Positions 51,701-63,724 are shown, counted from the first letter of the stretch. The stretch is DNA of 64,000 nt from Antedon bifida (GCA_963402885.1 OY727095.1:3167001-3231000), one strand, 5' to 3'. Numbers and translations are program-made. Notes: a model not told the origin generated them from the sequence alone.

Positions 51701-54700
51701 AGTAGTTGATAAATCGAGTCGATACGATGACACCATCATGCCTGAATCCAATATGGCGTCTAATTTGGCAGGAAAAACAGGGTATTGCTAAAAACCCCGC
51801 AAACCTCCAAAAAAACATAGCAAATCCCACCAAACCAACATAAAAGTGATTGAATCATGGAGTGTATGACCCACTGGGTATATAAAATATTAAATTTCTA
51901 CTGTTAACTACTTATTTTGGGGATAAAACATCATTTTTTGGTTAAAAATCAGCAATCATTTTTTACCAAAAAATGATGTTTTACCCCAAAAATAAGTAGT
52001 TAACCGTATAAATTTAATTTTTTTTTTTACATGGATATACCCAGTGGGTCGTAAACTACATGATTCAATCACTTTTATTATGTTGGTTCGGTGGGGTTTG
52101 CTATATTTTTTTGGAGGTTTGCAGGGTTTAGCAATCATTTTTGACCAAAAAAGTATGTTTTACCCCAAAAATAAGTAGTTAACAGTAGAAATTTAATATT
52201 TTTTTTTACATGGATATACCCAGTGGTTGTACACTATATGATTCAATCACTTTTATGTTGGTTCGGTGGGGTTTGCTATGTTTTTTGGAGGTTTGGGATG
52301 TTTGCGGGAAGTTAGCAATACCCTGTTTTTTCCGCCAAATTGGACGCCATATTGGATTCTGGCATGATGATGTCATCCTATCGACTTGATTCATCAACTA
52401 CTATGAGAAGTAGTTATTAAAGTAAGCCTCTACTAATTTTAATCATTAAAACACAACTGCAAGTAACAAAAACCGTTAATTGATTTTCCCTATCCCCTAT
52501 ATAGGTATTTGTGTGTGTTAATAGGAATTTGTGTGTGTTGTATAGGCAAAAATTTTAAAGTGCCGTAAAAAATTTTCCCCAAGACCCTGGGATGGGGATT
52601 TTTTTTCTGACATTCTATATGGTATACTCTATCAGAAAAACCAAAACAAAATTTTCCTATACTTTTTTCCCGCAAAATTTGTACTGCACCCAGGCTACAA
52701 AGGGTACTACAATTTACAAACAATTTGTATTTAATCTTGTAATTACATTTATTAATAATCTTGTAATATTTCTGGGAGATCATTTAATTTGAATTCAGAA
52801 AAGTTATAATTAAATTTGTCACATAAAAATATTGTTTGTCGCCATAGCAGCTAGCGCTAAAAATATAAAATTTTAATCATGCCACCAAGATAAGAGTGCG
52901 CGAAAGCATAGCCAACAAGGTTGTTGAGCATGTGCAGTGAACAATATATTATTGTTAGGCACGCGACCGTTTCGCTGTTAACAATGATTAATTAAACTTG
53001 TAACATTGTGGGCAGTCCACGCTGTCGGTTAGAGTCATGGAAGCTTTGATCTCAAACTGATGCATATCCTTCTATTCCTTAAGAATGGTAAGATTAAACA
53101 TTTTAATTAGGTGATCATTTAGAATAAATAAAATATTGTATGAATCTTTAGTATTATTATTGTTTCTGTACACTTTTTGTGTAACAATTATCTCAAAAAG
53201 TTGAATGGAAATGATGAAAAAAATTTCACAATGTCTTTCAAATACTTTAACTTCCTAATAAGCTTTTCAGCGTGATCACTCATCCACAGGGCCGTACGCA
53301 GGGGGGTGCGACGGGTGCATACGCACCCATCAAATTGCAAAAGGTTCACATTTTATAGGGTCTTAAAATAAATAAGTACTCAATATTATGAAAATGGTCC
53401 AAAATATATTAATCCGCACCCACCCAAATAAAATCCTGCGTACGGCCCTGATCCATGACGTCATTTATACGCCATTTTGTGAAATCATATTATCAATCAT
53501 ATCTCCATAATTCATTATCACATATTAATGAAATTCACTACACATAAACTTCAGGTCAAGGGTAAAAATATTAGCAAATAAAAATGCACGCACACATAGC
53601 GTCATATGAGACTAGCATACGACTACTGGCAGGATCAACCAGATATCTAGCCTAAACCGATTGCACGGTTAAAGCGCACCCGTCGCGGCGGACAGGAGTG
53701 CGTCGGCTGATAAAACCTTCTTTGACTGACTGTTACAGGTTTTTGCGCGTGCGTACATATAACGCGTAAAAAATAACAATTTTTTGCACAAATTGCATTC
53801 TACTCATCTTCCATAGTACATTCACCAAATTTGAGTCCATTACGACTTAAAGTAGTGCTGTACGAGCACTTTAAAAATTGCAAAATGCGCACATTAATTG
53901 TACAAAAGTGCTAAAAATGGTAAAAAATAAGGCTTTTTTAAAATGAATATAACTGGAAGAATGGAAGGTGACCCCCATTTTTTTTTATGGAAGCCAATGA
54001 GTTGTAGATATATTAAATGTATATACACATTAGACGTACAAAATGGTATGACGTCATCATTTGGCCACATGAATTTTTAAAATTGGGTTTTTTCCCTTTT
54101 TGTCATAGACCATCATATTCAACAGAGCGCAACTTGCTTATCTGTGATCGATTTTCTTTTAATTTTTAATAATTCTACCTCAACCAATTATGTTACTCAT
54201 GAGTTGCCAATATTTTCATTTTGATGACGTTATCCCGTCTTAAAATTTGAATAATGGTGGTTAAGTAATTTCACCTACAATGTATATTTGAATACCTTAC
54301 AGCTCTTCTGAATTAAAGTTGACCTTGATGTTTATAACTTATTATGAGAGCTGGTGAAATGTAGATATGAATTCATATAAAAATTATGCCTATCAAATGT
54401 TGTGACGTTATCATACGGCCAGTTGAAGTTAAAAAGTAGTTTTTTCATCTCTTTCGTCAAAGTTGTACTAATTTTAAAGAGCGCGCAAATTTTCTTCCAA
54501 TTGTTATATTTTATTGCTCAATTCATTATCTTTCGATATTTTTATACATAAGTTTATTTTGATATTGTCATCAGTGCCAAAAAATTAGAACATAATGTGT
54601 GTCCGCAATTTCACCAATGCTACACTGATAGATATACAGTATATACTGTACATAACGTATATGGCATATAATAGGCACAACTCAGCACTATAAGCATATA

Positions 54701-57700
54701 ATAGGATGGCATACATCAACATTTTCCGATTGTATGTTAACATACGTGCATGTTTTAAAAATATTAATGTCAATAAAATTATAAAAATGATCACCTATAA
54801 TTCGTCAAAGTGACGAATTAAATTCTAGTTTTAGTTTAGTTTTGGTTTAGGACTTGAAAAGGAGGTGTGCCGAGGTAGAAAGGAATGGAACCATAAGAGG
54901 CTCTGACATGACCTTTACAACCTGGTATTTTGTCAGTGTCTGACTTTTTGGTATGTGATATGTACTATACTACAATGTTTTACCAATTTTATATGGATGA
55001 CGTGGGTTAAAACGTTTTTGTCTGTTTATTATCAACAAACATAAACAAATTCATTAGTCATCAAATGAAAAATTATGTTTGTGTTATCAATTTCATTTAA
55101 AGCTAATAAAAATTTAATGGAATGTGGTTTATAAAATTAAGTTTATAAAATACTGATTTCTAAACTTACGCTCTTTACTTGAATAAAGGTTTTCTTGAAG
55201 TTCCTCTTTAAAGTTTACATAATTTTTTGGAAGTTCACCTATGAAAATAATAAATTATTGCTTTTACGACAATTAAAAAGCTATCCTTTAAAAAAAAATA
55301 ATAAAAAAATGTACTTTGATCATGCAAACTACTGTACTTAATTTTAATAGTAGTATACTGGAGAGGGGAAGAGGTTGTCTTTACAATGCTCTTTGAAAAA
55401 GGAAGAAAAAAATCTCATTGACTTCCAGTCTACTGGTGAGGTACATATCCAAGATTTGGATTGCTTCAGCTATTAAACATACCATGTACCATGATTAGAA
55501 AAAATGAAATGTTGCCCAATAATAAAATTCCTTCCTTGAAAAGATCCCATGGTCTCCTTTAGCTATCCAAAACCAAATTGAGAATCTTATTACAACAATC
55601 TTATAAATTGTAAACATTTTTTAAATAAAATAAACAAATATTTATGATTGGTCACTAAATGCATTTCAATTTATGGATCTGTTTTGTTATTCCCAGTATG
55701 CATTATGGTTTTTAGTGCGCACGTTGTGTACACATTCCATTATTACATAAATTAAGATATTAGAACTAGGTGATTAATATAAGGAATTGTTTTCAAATCC
55801 TACCTTCAGTTGAAACAAGTAGTATTTCTTCTTTCTGTATTTCACGGTCTCCTACACCTATCCAAAAAATCAAATACAGCATCTGTTTTTCCAAAACTTG
55901 GGTAAAGGTCAAGTTTACGACCCACAAAATACAAATCTTTTATATTTACCGCCTAGGCCAAATTTTTTATCGGAATCTTGCCACACTTGGCCACAACTAC
56001 ATTTCACTCGTTTTTAGTGCAATCATGGAGTTTATTTTTATACCTCCATGGTGCAATTAAGCTTATTCACACACAAGACACAAAACACATTTTTATCAAT
56101 ATGTAGGAAAATTTTACTAAAAGTGGAGTGACCTCTCTAGTTATAAGTACTTTATTTTGCATTTCACGGTCACCTACACCTAAGGTTAGGGTTTTTACAA
56201 TATTTTTTATTCAATGCTATTCTGGAATGTGTTAAACTTACCTTTACTTATAATCTCTTCAAGTTTTTCTTTAAGTGATACATAGTGCCTCAGTAAACCT
56301 ATCAAAAGACATAACATAAAACATTTTATTTATAGTTGCTTCTATTCTTTTTGATGTCCCGTTCATTATTTATCTTTTATTGCATTTAGCCCATGTAATT
56401 TTTTATGATGGATAAACATAAATTGTACTTTATGTGTACTTTAGTTTTAAGTATTTATAAGAAACTTTTATAAAAACACCTAAAGTGTATCCTTGCCATA
56501 TGATTGATCAATTTCATATCAAATTAATTATTTTCTCCTGTTTCATGTTGTGTGTCATAGTAAGCTGGTGAATAATGCACAATGAAAAATATCTAAAACT
56601 GCTAAATTATTTTGCTATCTTTTGCTCCTATCTTAAATACAATGCAAGGTAAATTTAAGTTCAACTCTCTGAATGGAGACTTTATTTGTAACAGTTGCCT
56701 TAAAATATCTTTTAGAATTTTTTTTAAATACACATCCAACAGCAAGTAAATGTTTACAAAATTAACAATAGTACACCCAACATGAAATCAACCAACCAAA
56801 TAGCAAAGGTACACTTATGTGTTTTAAAAATAATTACTAGATATGACTCACCTTCGATTTCATAAAGTTCTTCTTCTTGATTTTGTTTATGACCTGTTAA
56901 AATGATTTATTTACAAATGTTAATGCTATATTTAATGTATAGAAGAATGTTTATGATTGGTTAACAGCAATAATTTATGTTTTCATAACAATGGTGGTTT
57001 TTTTATTTAATTAGATTCTATTAATTACTAAATGATGATGACTCACGTTCAGTTTCAGCAAGTTCTTCTTCAAGTTCTTGTTTACGACCTGCATGGAAGC
57101 TTATTGAACCTGATCAAACAAATTAACCCTATATGCTTAGTACTTTGTTACCGCCTGTGTTTAGTATGGTTCACACACATAATGACTATTTAAACTTTAT
57201 TACTGCAGTTATTAAAAGAGGTAGCAGTGTAATAAACTATCCATGATTTTTAAATAATTTAGGTTATTGACACCCGCTAGATGTTCGGAAATGGTACTCT
57301 TGCACATCAAATTTATGATAGTCCAGTTGGCCCGGAAATCAGCAAAACGATCATGCTTTTTCCGACGGTAAATACAGTGACGTAACACTTTTTGTGCATG
57401 TTAGAGATGCGTGTTCTGTGTGGGAACTGTTTATTGTTTTGCTTTGCGTTCAATGTGTATAGTATAGTATTTTTGTTCAGAGGTAAAAAAGACTGTTCAA
57501 ATTTAGGGCGGACTAAAGCCTGTTTAGCCTCCGCGTAAATCCGCATCTGATTTCCACATTTCAAACAAGTAAGCAAAGTCAAATGTTTTAATTGTAAACA
57601 CACCAGAAATTCATCAAATATGCCAGGACAAATATTCGGTGAGCAATACCATACAAAACACAAAATTGGTTTCGCTTAAAATTGATTCAAAATTTGGACT

Positions 57701-60700
57701 CATTTTTGGACAAGTTTCTCTTTTGGAGGTAAAATTCCCATGATGCAAATTGTATTTCTTGTGGCTAAACGACAGGTTTAGTCTTGTGCTACACATATAG
57801 CCTTGCATACATTTAAAATTTTACTAACTAACTAACTAATATTTTTCCTACCTTTAACAGATTTTATTTCTTGTTCAATATCAGTCGTGTCAGAGTATGT
57901 TTGTGCAGCTAATAAAAAATCATATAGATCTTAATTATGACTTTTACATTAAATATTAAACTATAGGGGGTGTAAAAGAAATTGTTATTTATCAACAAAT
58001 ATAAACCTACACCTGCTGCTTTTATTTAAAAAATATTATGCAAAATAAATACCATATATAATATGGTATTTTCTAAATACTATTATCATTTCAAAATTAA
58101 TTAATTAAATTTCAGTATATCACTGGGCGGTTTAGAATTAATGTTCTGTGCCTGATTTGTGTATATATATATATATATATATAAATCCAAAGGCAAATTA
58201 CTGAAAAAAATGACAATGCTGTGGGTATCAGTGGCTGGATCTCAATGGAGATACAAATAAAAAAGCGAAAAGCTAAATCAAAACGATAAAGTAAACAGCC
58301 AGAAAAGTTAGCAGAGCTTTCGGGCAACACTAGCCCTTCATCAGTGCAAGTGAGGGAATTTGGATAAAGTCATAGCATATGAGTTGGCAATATATACCAT
58401 ATATATATATGGTATATTTTTGGCAGCAGAAATGGTTCTTGAAAGAGATTACCGTATAAAATATACTATATTTTGCTCACCAAATGTGTGAATAAAATAT
58501 GGTACTCATAAATTTATACGCTATTTCGTGTCTGTACAACTTTTACTGGTTAAAATGGAATGCAGTTATGTGGGTTTTGTCAAGATTATGGTAGGCATTT
58601 GGGGTTTGGTTTTTTACAGGAGCCTTCAGCACTTTGGGGGATATTTGCACTTAACAAATCTTGCATTGCTATTGCTATTAGATCTCACCACTTTTTGATC
58701 CAACACTTTTCAGATCAGACACCGTGTAACATCCACTATCAGAAGCAGCTACATCTTCAGGATCTAAAAAAACTAATTTGAAAACAATATATAATTAATA
58801 ACAGTAAACCTCCATAGAAACGGCTCAAAAAACAATAAATTTCTGTTGTATTTAAACTTTCTAGACACATTTTCATCGCCGCTCAACACAGCAAATTTGT
58901 AATGGAACCTGTCATTGTTGTTAGCGAGGCCTGAAGTCGCGCCGATCATCTTTTGCTTCCGGTGCGCAAAATCTAATGACACTCACAAGCATAAAATAGT
59001 GAACTTATTTAGTATCTCACCACTTTTTGATCCAACACTTTTTGATCCAACACTTTTTCCTATATCAGAGAGTGTGTAACGTCCACTTTCAGAAGCAGCT
59101 GGTTTAGATATAAAATATTTAAAAAAACATATATAATAACAAAGATTCTTCATATTAGCAATTTAAAGATAATGAGTCACTATTCAATAGTCTCTTCAAC
59201 AATCACCAATAAAGCAGAATTTAAAGAGTTTCTTTGTAGACTATAACTTTAAAGACACTATCTCTGCAATGTTTGAGGAGTCTTGTCTTAAATACAGCCT
59301 TAGCTAGGCCTAGTCTGGCATTTTCTTGTTGTTTAATTAATTATCTTTCGTTTTTTGGCAGAATCTGGTAATACAAATCGGGGAGGACCTGGTATTTCTG
59401 CTGAAATCGTACTCCAAGAGGCAAAACAAAAATATCAATATATGATGCATGCTGGTATTTATAGCGGGCAACTAAAATTATTAAAATCGACGCAATAGTC
59501 CATATTTATTTTAAAATAAAATGCAGTTTGTGACCTTAAATTAGATCCAAAAAATGTAGGGATAGTGTCTTTAAGCTCTTTATAAATTATTAACAAAATC
59601 AACCTTGTTAATGTTACATAATACTTTTAAACATACCTGGATGTGGACTTAATGATTTTTCCGATGTTCCAACTTTATCTATAAAAAGTTCAGATCTTTT
59701 TATTATTATTTATTATTAAAACTTTGTCTATTTATGCACTTATTACTTTGTAACACATCCAAGTGAATTCTTGCCATTTGATTGTGTATCACATGCCATG
59801 CTTCCTTACACGATTAGGAGAGCATTGCACATTTAAGTTTTTGGGAAGGTTTTTAAAATGTTGTGCAATGCTCTAAACCTTGTGAATGATTCACGATAGA
59901 AAGCCAACCTATGGTGGGCGTTGTTTAAACCTCTCCACCCCTGCAGACAAATTCTAAGCTTACCTTAGAACAGTAGGTGTATAAAATGACGAAAATACAT
60001 GTTTTCATTGAGATCCACACCCTTTGTGGAACTATAAAGGAGATGGTAATCCTAATTTTTTAATTTACTTGGCCATGAGGATGTCGCAATATCCCATAGG
60101 CGAAAATTGCACATAAATCCATATCTGCAATTCATTGGCTTCTACAATAATATAAAAAAAACCATTTGAGAAGGAATCAAATTTAGGATGCGGAGTAGAA
60201 TAAATAGATTCAGAATGAATAAAAGGTAGATTTGATTATGATTGAAAGGTAGGTCTGGGATAGGCAGGATATTTGTTTTTTTATAACATCTAAAGGAGGT
60301 ATTTACCATTTTATAGGTTTTAAACTTTCTTTGAAGACTTTAATTGAGTTATCCACATCATTTTCAAACTTAGTCGGCTCAAAAAACAATCACATATTTA
60401 GGCTTTCTACAATATGTCAGCCAAGTTGTACCTTAAGCTCTATATAACCAACTGACCACATTTGATATGTTTTTTTGGTGTGTTTTTAGTCTGCATTATC
60501 ATGTAAATGTTACAATGTCATCGTCTTTCATCAGAAAGAAGCAACTGTTGTTGGGAAATTTGGTCGCGTCCGGTCTTGTTGTTATGTTGTTGTTAAGGGA
60601 TGTGACGTTGCACGGTCTTCCACAAAAAATAGTTCACTTATTTTGTATATGACCCACAATCATCCAAATTTTGAGGTGTTATATAAATGATTTCTAATAT

Positions 60701-61992
60701 TCTTAAATGGCACGACAAAGAAAATTAATCAGATTCAGTATTAATTATTTGAACTGATAGTGTAGTGAGATGTATAGTGAGATAGTATACAAACAATGAA
60801 TTTTTAAGTGCAATGGTACAAATAATTTCATGAGGTAAAACTAATTAATTGATGAAATTATTTGTTCTATTTCACAAATATAAAACATAATTTGTTTTTT
60901 TACGACACCTACTTTTAGCGAGAGACTAGGCCAAAGGCCTAAACAAATAAAAAAAAAGGCAGCACTTCAATTTTGGATAATTATAGACAGTTCACATACA
61001 GTATGCAGCTGTGTCAGTCAACCAAATTGCATTCTCAATGACATAAGAGTTCAATAAAGTAGTTATCGCATATCAAGTGACCCTCAATTATCCAACTCAG
61101 GTGTGTATAATACTAATATCTGGTAAACACAGTAATTTACAAAACTGTACAATGATAACACTTACCATCTTGAATTCTTGAACTTCTGAATAATTTAGAT
61201 GTTCCATAAAAAGTTATAATACATATTATTCATATAGAAAATAAAATTAAGAATGCAGGTAAACTATATACAACATACCTGGATCTGGACTTGTTGGTCT
61301 TTTTAATTGTTTTGATGTTCCAATGTCTATAAAAATAAAAACTGCATATGTATTTCATATCCAAACATAGACCTCCAAACTTGCAAAAAATTAAACATCA
61401 GGTTTTTTTTAAACTAGAGAGGGGTGCTATAACATTATGAAAATTGCATTAAACCATAGGGAAACTATCAAAAAAATAGATATTGGTATTTAACACCTAA
61501 ATAAATTCCTGTCATTTGATTGAACAATTATGGGTCACATGGTGCAATAGTATGCACTATTGAACGATCGTTCAATAGTACCTCAAAATCAAAATCTCAC
61601 GTTTGGAAAATATTTTTGTTATACTATTATTTTTTAAATACAACAGCGCCGCCTATTTTTTACTTCCGCCGCGATGATTGAGTATGATACTGATATCGTG
61701 ATGGAAGTACATTTTTGGAGAGATATATGTACTAATTTAGACACAAAAAAAACAATAAGCTTCAGATTGTTTATATGATTTTTATTAATTAATGGGAACA
61801 TCTCTACAAGAGGTGTAATAATTTAGATGGTCCAGGTTCATCTGAAAAATGTTATGATACATATTATCCATATAGAAAATAAAATTAAGAATACAGGTAA
61901 ATAATATTAATTATATCTATACAAAAACTGAAAAAGCAACATACCTGGATCTGGACTTGCTGGTCTTTTTAATCGTTTTGATGTTCCAATGT
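42595..61992 (-). CDS. NLR2: NACHT/LRR receptor with 27 LRR units, 5' end outside window
   Basis: Paralogue of NLR1. Exons found, 5' to 3': 61992-61945, 61326-61279, 59678-59637, 59098-59021, 58763-58689, 57908-57852, 57109-57047, 56893-56852, 56298-56242, 55851-55804, 55238-55170, 48746-42595. All are phase 1-1 except the terminal exon, with GT-AG borders, and remain in frame. The DED-like and TRADD-N-like exons expected upstream are not found in the window and would lie past base 64000. Counterparts of NLR1 exons 21088 and 23003 are decayed. It probably has the same signalling role as NLR1 but a sensor domain three times longer. Confidence 0.82.
42598..47217 (-). repeat. NLR2 LRR array: 27 units of 171 bp
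   Basis: 27 consecutive 57-codon units (last one 58). Unit 1 (47047-47217) is the diverged N-terminal unit, near-identical to NLR1 unit 1. Units 2-3 (46705-47046) have GTFLSK as in NLR1. Units 4-27 (42598-46704) almost all have (T/R)YLSK. Unit pairs 15-16 and 18-19 share private changes (MPN...RAHAGEE; FPKLVKLYLSN...KEMMRVYA), marking recent single-unit duplications. Confidence 0.95.
49040..49940. repeat. Diverged tandem blocks in NLR2 last intron
   Basis: Recurring words every 100-250 bp: (A)AAAATATCAGGTCGGAAAGG, TCATGTCAG, ACATAACAAA..AAACTGAC, TTTCACCCC. At least five diverged copies. Not coding. Confidence 0.6.
49941..51393. other. NLR2 intron, no gene seen
   Basis: AT-rich. The block TTAAGGAATAGAAGGATATG (about 50371-50390) returns inverted near 53058-53082, a second, shorter inverted pair around the foldback element. 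Confidence 0.5.
51394..52697. mobile_element. 1.3-kb foldback element in NLR2 intron
   Basis: Ends TAGCCTGGGTGCAG and CTGCACCCAGGCTA; the arms stay nearly identical to the centre near 51955 (ATCATTTTTTGGT / ACCAAAAAATGAT). The right arm contains an extra tandem copy of the central 170 bp (52136-52300 repeats 51960-52135), so the arms differ in length. CAA flanks both ends; alternatively TA is duplicated and the ends are GCCTGGG. No transposase. Confidence 0.88.
53287..53450. mobile_element. 164-bp MITE with CAGGGCCGTACGCAGG termini
   Basis: Left CAGGGCCGTACGCAGG and right CCTGCGTACGGCCCTG are perfect 16-bp inverted repeats, flanked by ATCCA on both sides (53282-53286, 53451-53455). C(A/G)-rich hAT-like ends, but the visible duplication is 5 bp, not 8. 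Confidence 0.88.
54799..54828 (+). other. Helitron-like 3' terminus (hairpin plus CTAG)
   Basis: Stem AATTCGTCA / TGACGAATT with AAG loop, 5 nt spacer, then CTAG followed by T. This matches the Helitron 3' rule (hairpin shortly before CTRR, insertion between A and T). The same family as 29316-29345. Upstream DNA 53700-54790 is probably part of the element; the 5' TC end was not identified and no Rep/helicase ORF is visible. Confidence 0.55.
55170..57908 (-). CDS. NLR2 microexons, coiled-coil group (six exons)
   Basis: Exons 55170-55238 (69 nt), 55804-55851 (48), 56242-56298 (57), 56852-56893 (42), 57047-57109 (63) and 57852-57908 (57). Each pairs one-to-one with an NLR1 exon (20626, 21428, 23342, 24826, 25324, 25521) and keeps phase 1-1. 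56852-56893 is 21 nt shorter than its NLR1 partner but still a multiple of three, because its acceptor has moved downstream. Confidence 0.72.
55530..55575 (-). pseudogene. Decayed microexon in NLR2 (partner of 21088-21132)
   Basis: The acceptor side (AGCTAAAGGAGACCATGGGA on the minus strand) is intact, but the middle of the exon is deleted and GGAAG is followed by GA, so the donor GT is gone. The partner exon in NLR1 is intact. Confidence 0.7.
56150..56200 (-). pseudogene. Decayed microexon in NLR2 (partner of 23003-23050)
   Basis: TAGGTGACCGTGAAATGCAA on the minus strand matches the first part of the NLR1 exon; the second half and donor are replaced by unrelated sequence. Confidence 0.65.
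57110..57851. other. NLR2 intron, no gene seen
   Basis: The 116-codon minus-strand open frame at 57313-57663 has no recognisable domain and no partner in the NLR1 intron. Confidence 0.45.
58120..58440. other. (TA)n tract with possible Penelope-like fragment
   Basis: (TA)n at about 58160-58182 and 58400-58415 bracket a block with GAGCTTTCGGGCAACACTAG and CCCTTCATCAGTGCAAGTGA. Similar 'TTTCGG...CTAGCCCTTCATCAG' words occur in Penelope-like repeats as I recall. No RT or endonuclease sequence. Confidence 0.25.
58689..59098 (-). CDS. NLR2 type-A microexons (two exons)
   Basis: 58689-58763 (75 nt) and 59021-59098 (78 nt), phase 1-1, both ending VGSKS before GTGAGA. The second contains an internal duplication of the GTTGGATCAAAAAGT word, adding five codons (SVGSK repeated). 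Partners of the NLR1 exons ending VGSKS. Confidence 0.65.
59253..59570. mobile_element. 318-bp MITE with TTAA target duplication
   Basis: Termini AGACACTATC and GATAGTGTCT, flanked by TTAA on both sides (59249-59252, 59571-59574). TTAA duplications are typical of piggyBac and some Kolobok-type elements. Lies in the NLR2 intron. Confidence 0.8.
59637..61992 (-). CDS. NLR2 type-B microexons (three exons)
   Basis: 59637-59678 (42 nt), 61279-61326 (48 nt) and 61945-61992 (48 nt), phase 1-1. The last two are almost identical and read IGTSK(Q/R)LKRP(T/A)SPDP; 59637 reads KVGTSEKSLSPHP. They are tandem copies of the type-B exon seen in NLR1 at 29920 and 30491. A 20-nt exon-like piece at 61166-61185 and another near 61800-61840 have poor splice sites and are likely relics. 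Confidence 0.65.
60650..61140. mobile_element. Degraded relative of the 35345-36235 MITE family
   Basis: GTATATGACCCACAATCATCCAA, GAGGTGTTATATAAATGA, AATGGTACAAATAATTTCATGAGG and a second GTGACCCTCAATTATCC block match parts of the 35.3-36.2 kb element in the same or inverted order. Ends unclear. Confidence 0.45.
61495..61830. mobile_element. MITE copy 2 of the 35505-36235 family
   Basis: ACACCTAAATAAATTCCTGT, GTGGGTCACATGG and GAACGATCGTTCAATAGTAC, then AACAGCGCCGCC and CATCTCTACAAGAGG, repeat the order of copy 1 read from its right end inward. Shorter than copy 1 because the far end is missing. Inserted between type-B exons of NLR2. Confidence 0.65.
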
Positions 61993-62219
61993 CTATAAAA
62001 ATAAGAACTTCATATATTTCATATCCAAACATACAGACTTCCAATTTTGGAAAAATGAAATATCTAAATAATATAATATTCACATCTACAACTGGGCATG
62101 AGACTTTACTGTCACTTCCCATCACCGCTTTGCAGCGGGTGGATGTTTTAGATTGGGTAAGGTTGAGAGATTGTGGTGCGAAAGTGCAGTAGCACCAATT
62201 TTGCAACAGTATTATAGTG

Positions 62220-62950
62220 GATGCTGGACGCTGATGTAGAAAACATCAGGTGATGTCGAAACAACCGTTAATGTAGAACAATCCACCGCTAATGTAGTAA
62301 AACCTCCAGCTAATGTAGAAACACCACCAACAGCTTATGTAATAAGAAATCAACACCAGCTAATGTAGAATGGTCTAGCTAATGTTGTAACAGAAATTGT
62401 TAATTATCGACGACCTCTCTTCTTATACGAGGTGGTCCTTTAAATGAGATGGTTGCTAACAGCATAGAGGAGCCCTTTAAAAGTGGTGATCACTAAAATA
62501 AAGGGTAGTGGTAGTTAATAGAGGTGGTCGCTTACGAGAGGTGGTTAATTATGAGATGTGGTCAATTATGAGATGTGGTCAATTACGAGGGTGGTCATTA
62601 TGAGAGGTGGTCAATTATGAGAAGCGGTCCCTTAAGAGAGGTGGTCACTCATGAGGTGGTTGTTTACGATGTATGGTCGTTTTAGGGAGATGGGCGCTCT
62701 CAGGGTGGATAGACTAATAGCTAAGTAAAGATCAGATGAATTTGCACATGATTTAGAATACTGTAAGTTTGAAAAACATATAATACTTTCTACATTTTCT
62801 GGCAATAGTAACTACATTAGCTGCGAGACAATTTCCATTAATACATTAGCTGTGGACCGTTCTACATTAGCTGGTGTTAATTTTTATTTACTACATAAGC
62901 TGTTGGTGTTTCTACAGTACATAAGCTGGCGTTTTCTTCATTGTTTGGTT
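62220..62950. repeat. Inverted minisatellite: GCTAATGTAGAA ... TTCTACATTAGC with GAGGTGGTC core
   Basis: Left part (62230-62400) has about six copies of (G)CTAATGTAGAA with short spacers. Centre (62430-62700) has about twelve copies of GAGGTGGTCNNTTANGA. Right part (62810-62945) has the left words in inverted orientation (CTACATTAGCTG, ACATAAGCTG). A three-part, symmetrical simple-repeat structure with no ORF. Confidence 0.8.
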
Positions 62951-63724
62951 GTAACAGATGCCATCACACATCAAAAATTTTAATTTTCCTATATTTGTTA
63001 GATCTGAAAATCATGGATTGAGCTGGCGAATATAGTTGAATCATAAGTTAGATACTCTATAAAACAGTGAATTTCATCTTCAATACAATTCAAGTTACAC
63101 ATTTTCTATTGTTTACTGGTGCATTAATACTGTATGTCACCAGATCAATGAGGGCTATATTTTTACCATGCCCCGATGAAGCCCAGTAAATTTGTTTTTT
63201 ATACCATACAATACAATTCGGTTTGCTAGGCGGAAATGAACGCATAACATGGACTTGGTTAGAGTAGGCCTAGCTAGTGGCACAGTTTCGCTGCGAAGAA
63301 GCAAACATAAACAAGAGGTCTGCATTTGATAATTCGTCGTTTCCAGATATATACAATAAATATTCCCAAAGCTTATTTTATTCGTTTCTTCATGTTTCAA
63401 ACTGGTTGCTAAACTTAATTAATTCTCTTAAAAGTCAGCTACTTCTACACAAGTTAACCATCGTAGGCTAGCTACACAATCATCACATCGTGAGTTTGTA
63501 CAGATCTGGTTGTATTGAAGATGAAACAGACAGGCCCATAGTTCGAGAGGACATGGCAATAACTATAGACCGGCAATTAACCAATCAGATGCCGTGAATT
63601 GAAACATTGAAAATACGCTATTTAGTCGCTATTAAAAATAGAAAGGTATTGGCATCTGTAATAGTAAACATGGACATCAAGAGTCTATAGGTATTAGCAA
63701 TTATTGTTATACAAAATATCGGTA
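62951..63724. other. No gene seen
   Basis: Upstream intron or flank of NLR2. No exon with phase-1 borders recognised and no DED-like or TRADD-N-like sequence found. Confidence 0.45.

Larger units (their letters stand above)
49320..55010. repeat. Inverted repeat pair bracketing the intron insert
   Basis: Arm 1 (about 49320-49480: AACCCATGTCATTCATACC, AAAAGTCAGAAACTG, CAGGTTGTAAAGGTCATGTC, CTACCTCGGCACACCTCC) recurs inverted as arm 2 (about 54858-55012: GGAGGTGTGCCGAGGTAG, GACATGACCTTTACAACCTG, ...GGATGACGTGGGTT). Everything in between (foldback, MITE, Helitron-like end) lies inside one possible large hairpin of the pre-mRNA. Confidence 0.75.

Noticed and set aside
57313-57663. 116-codon minus-strand ORF in NLR2 intron
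   Set aside because: No domain, no splice phase fit, absent from the NLR1 intron.
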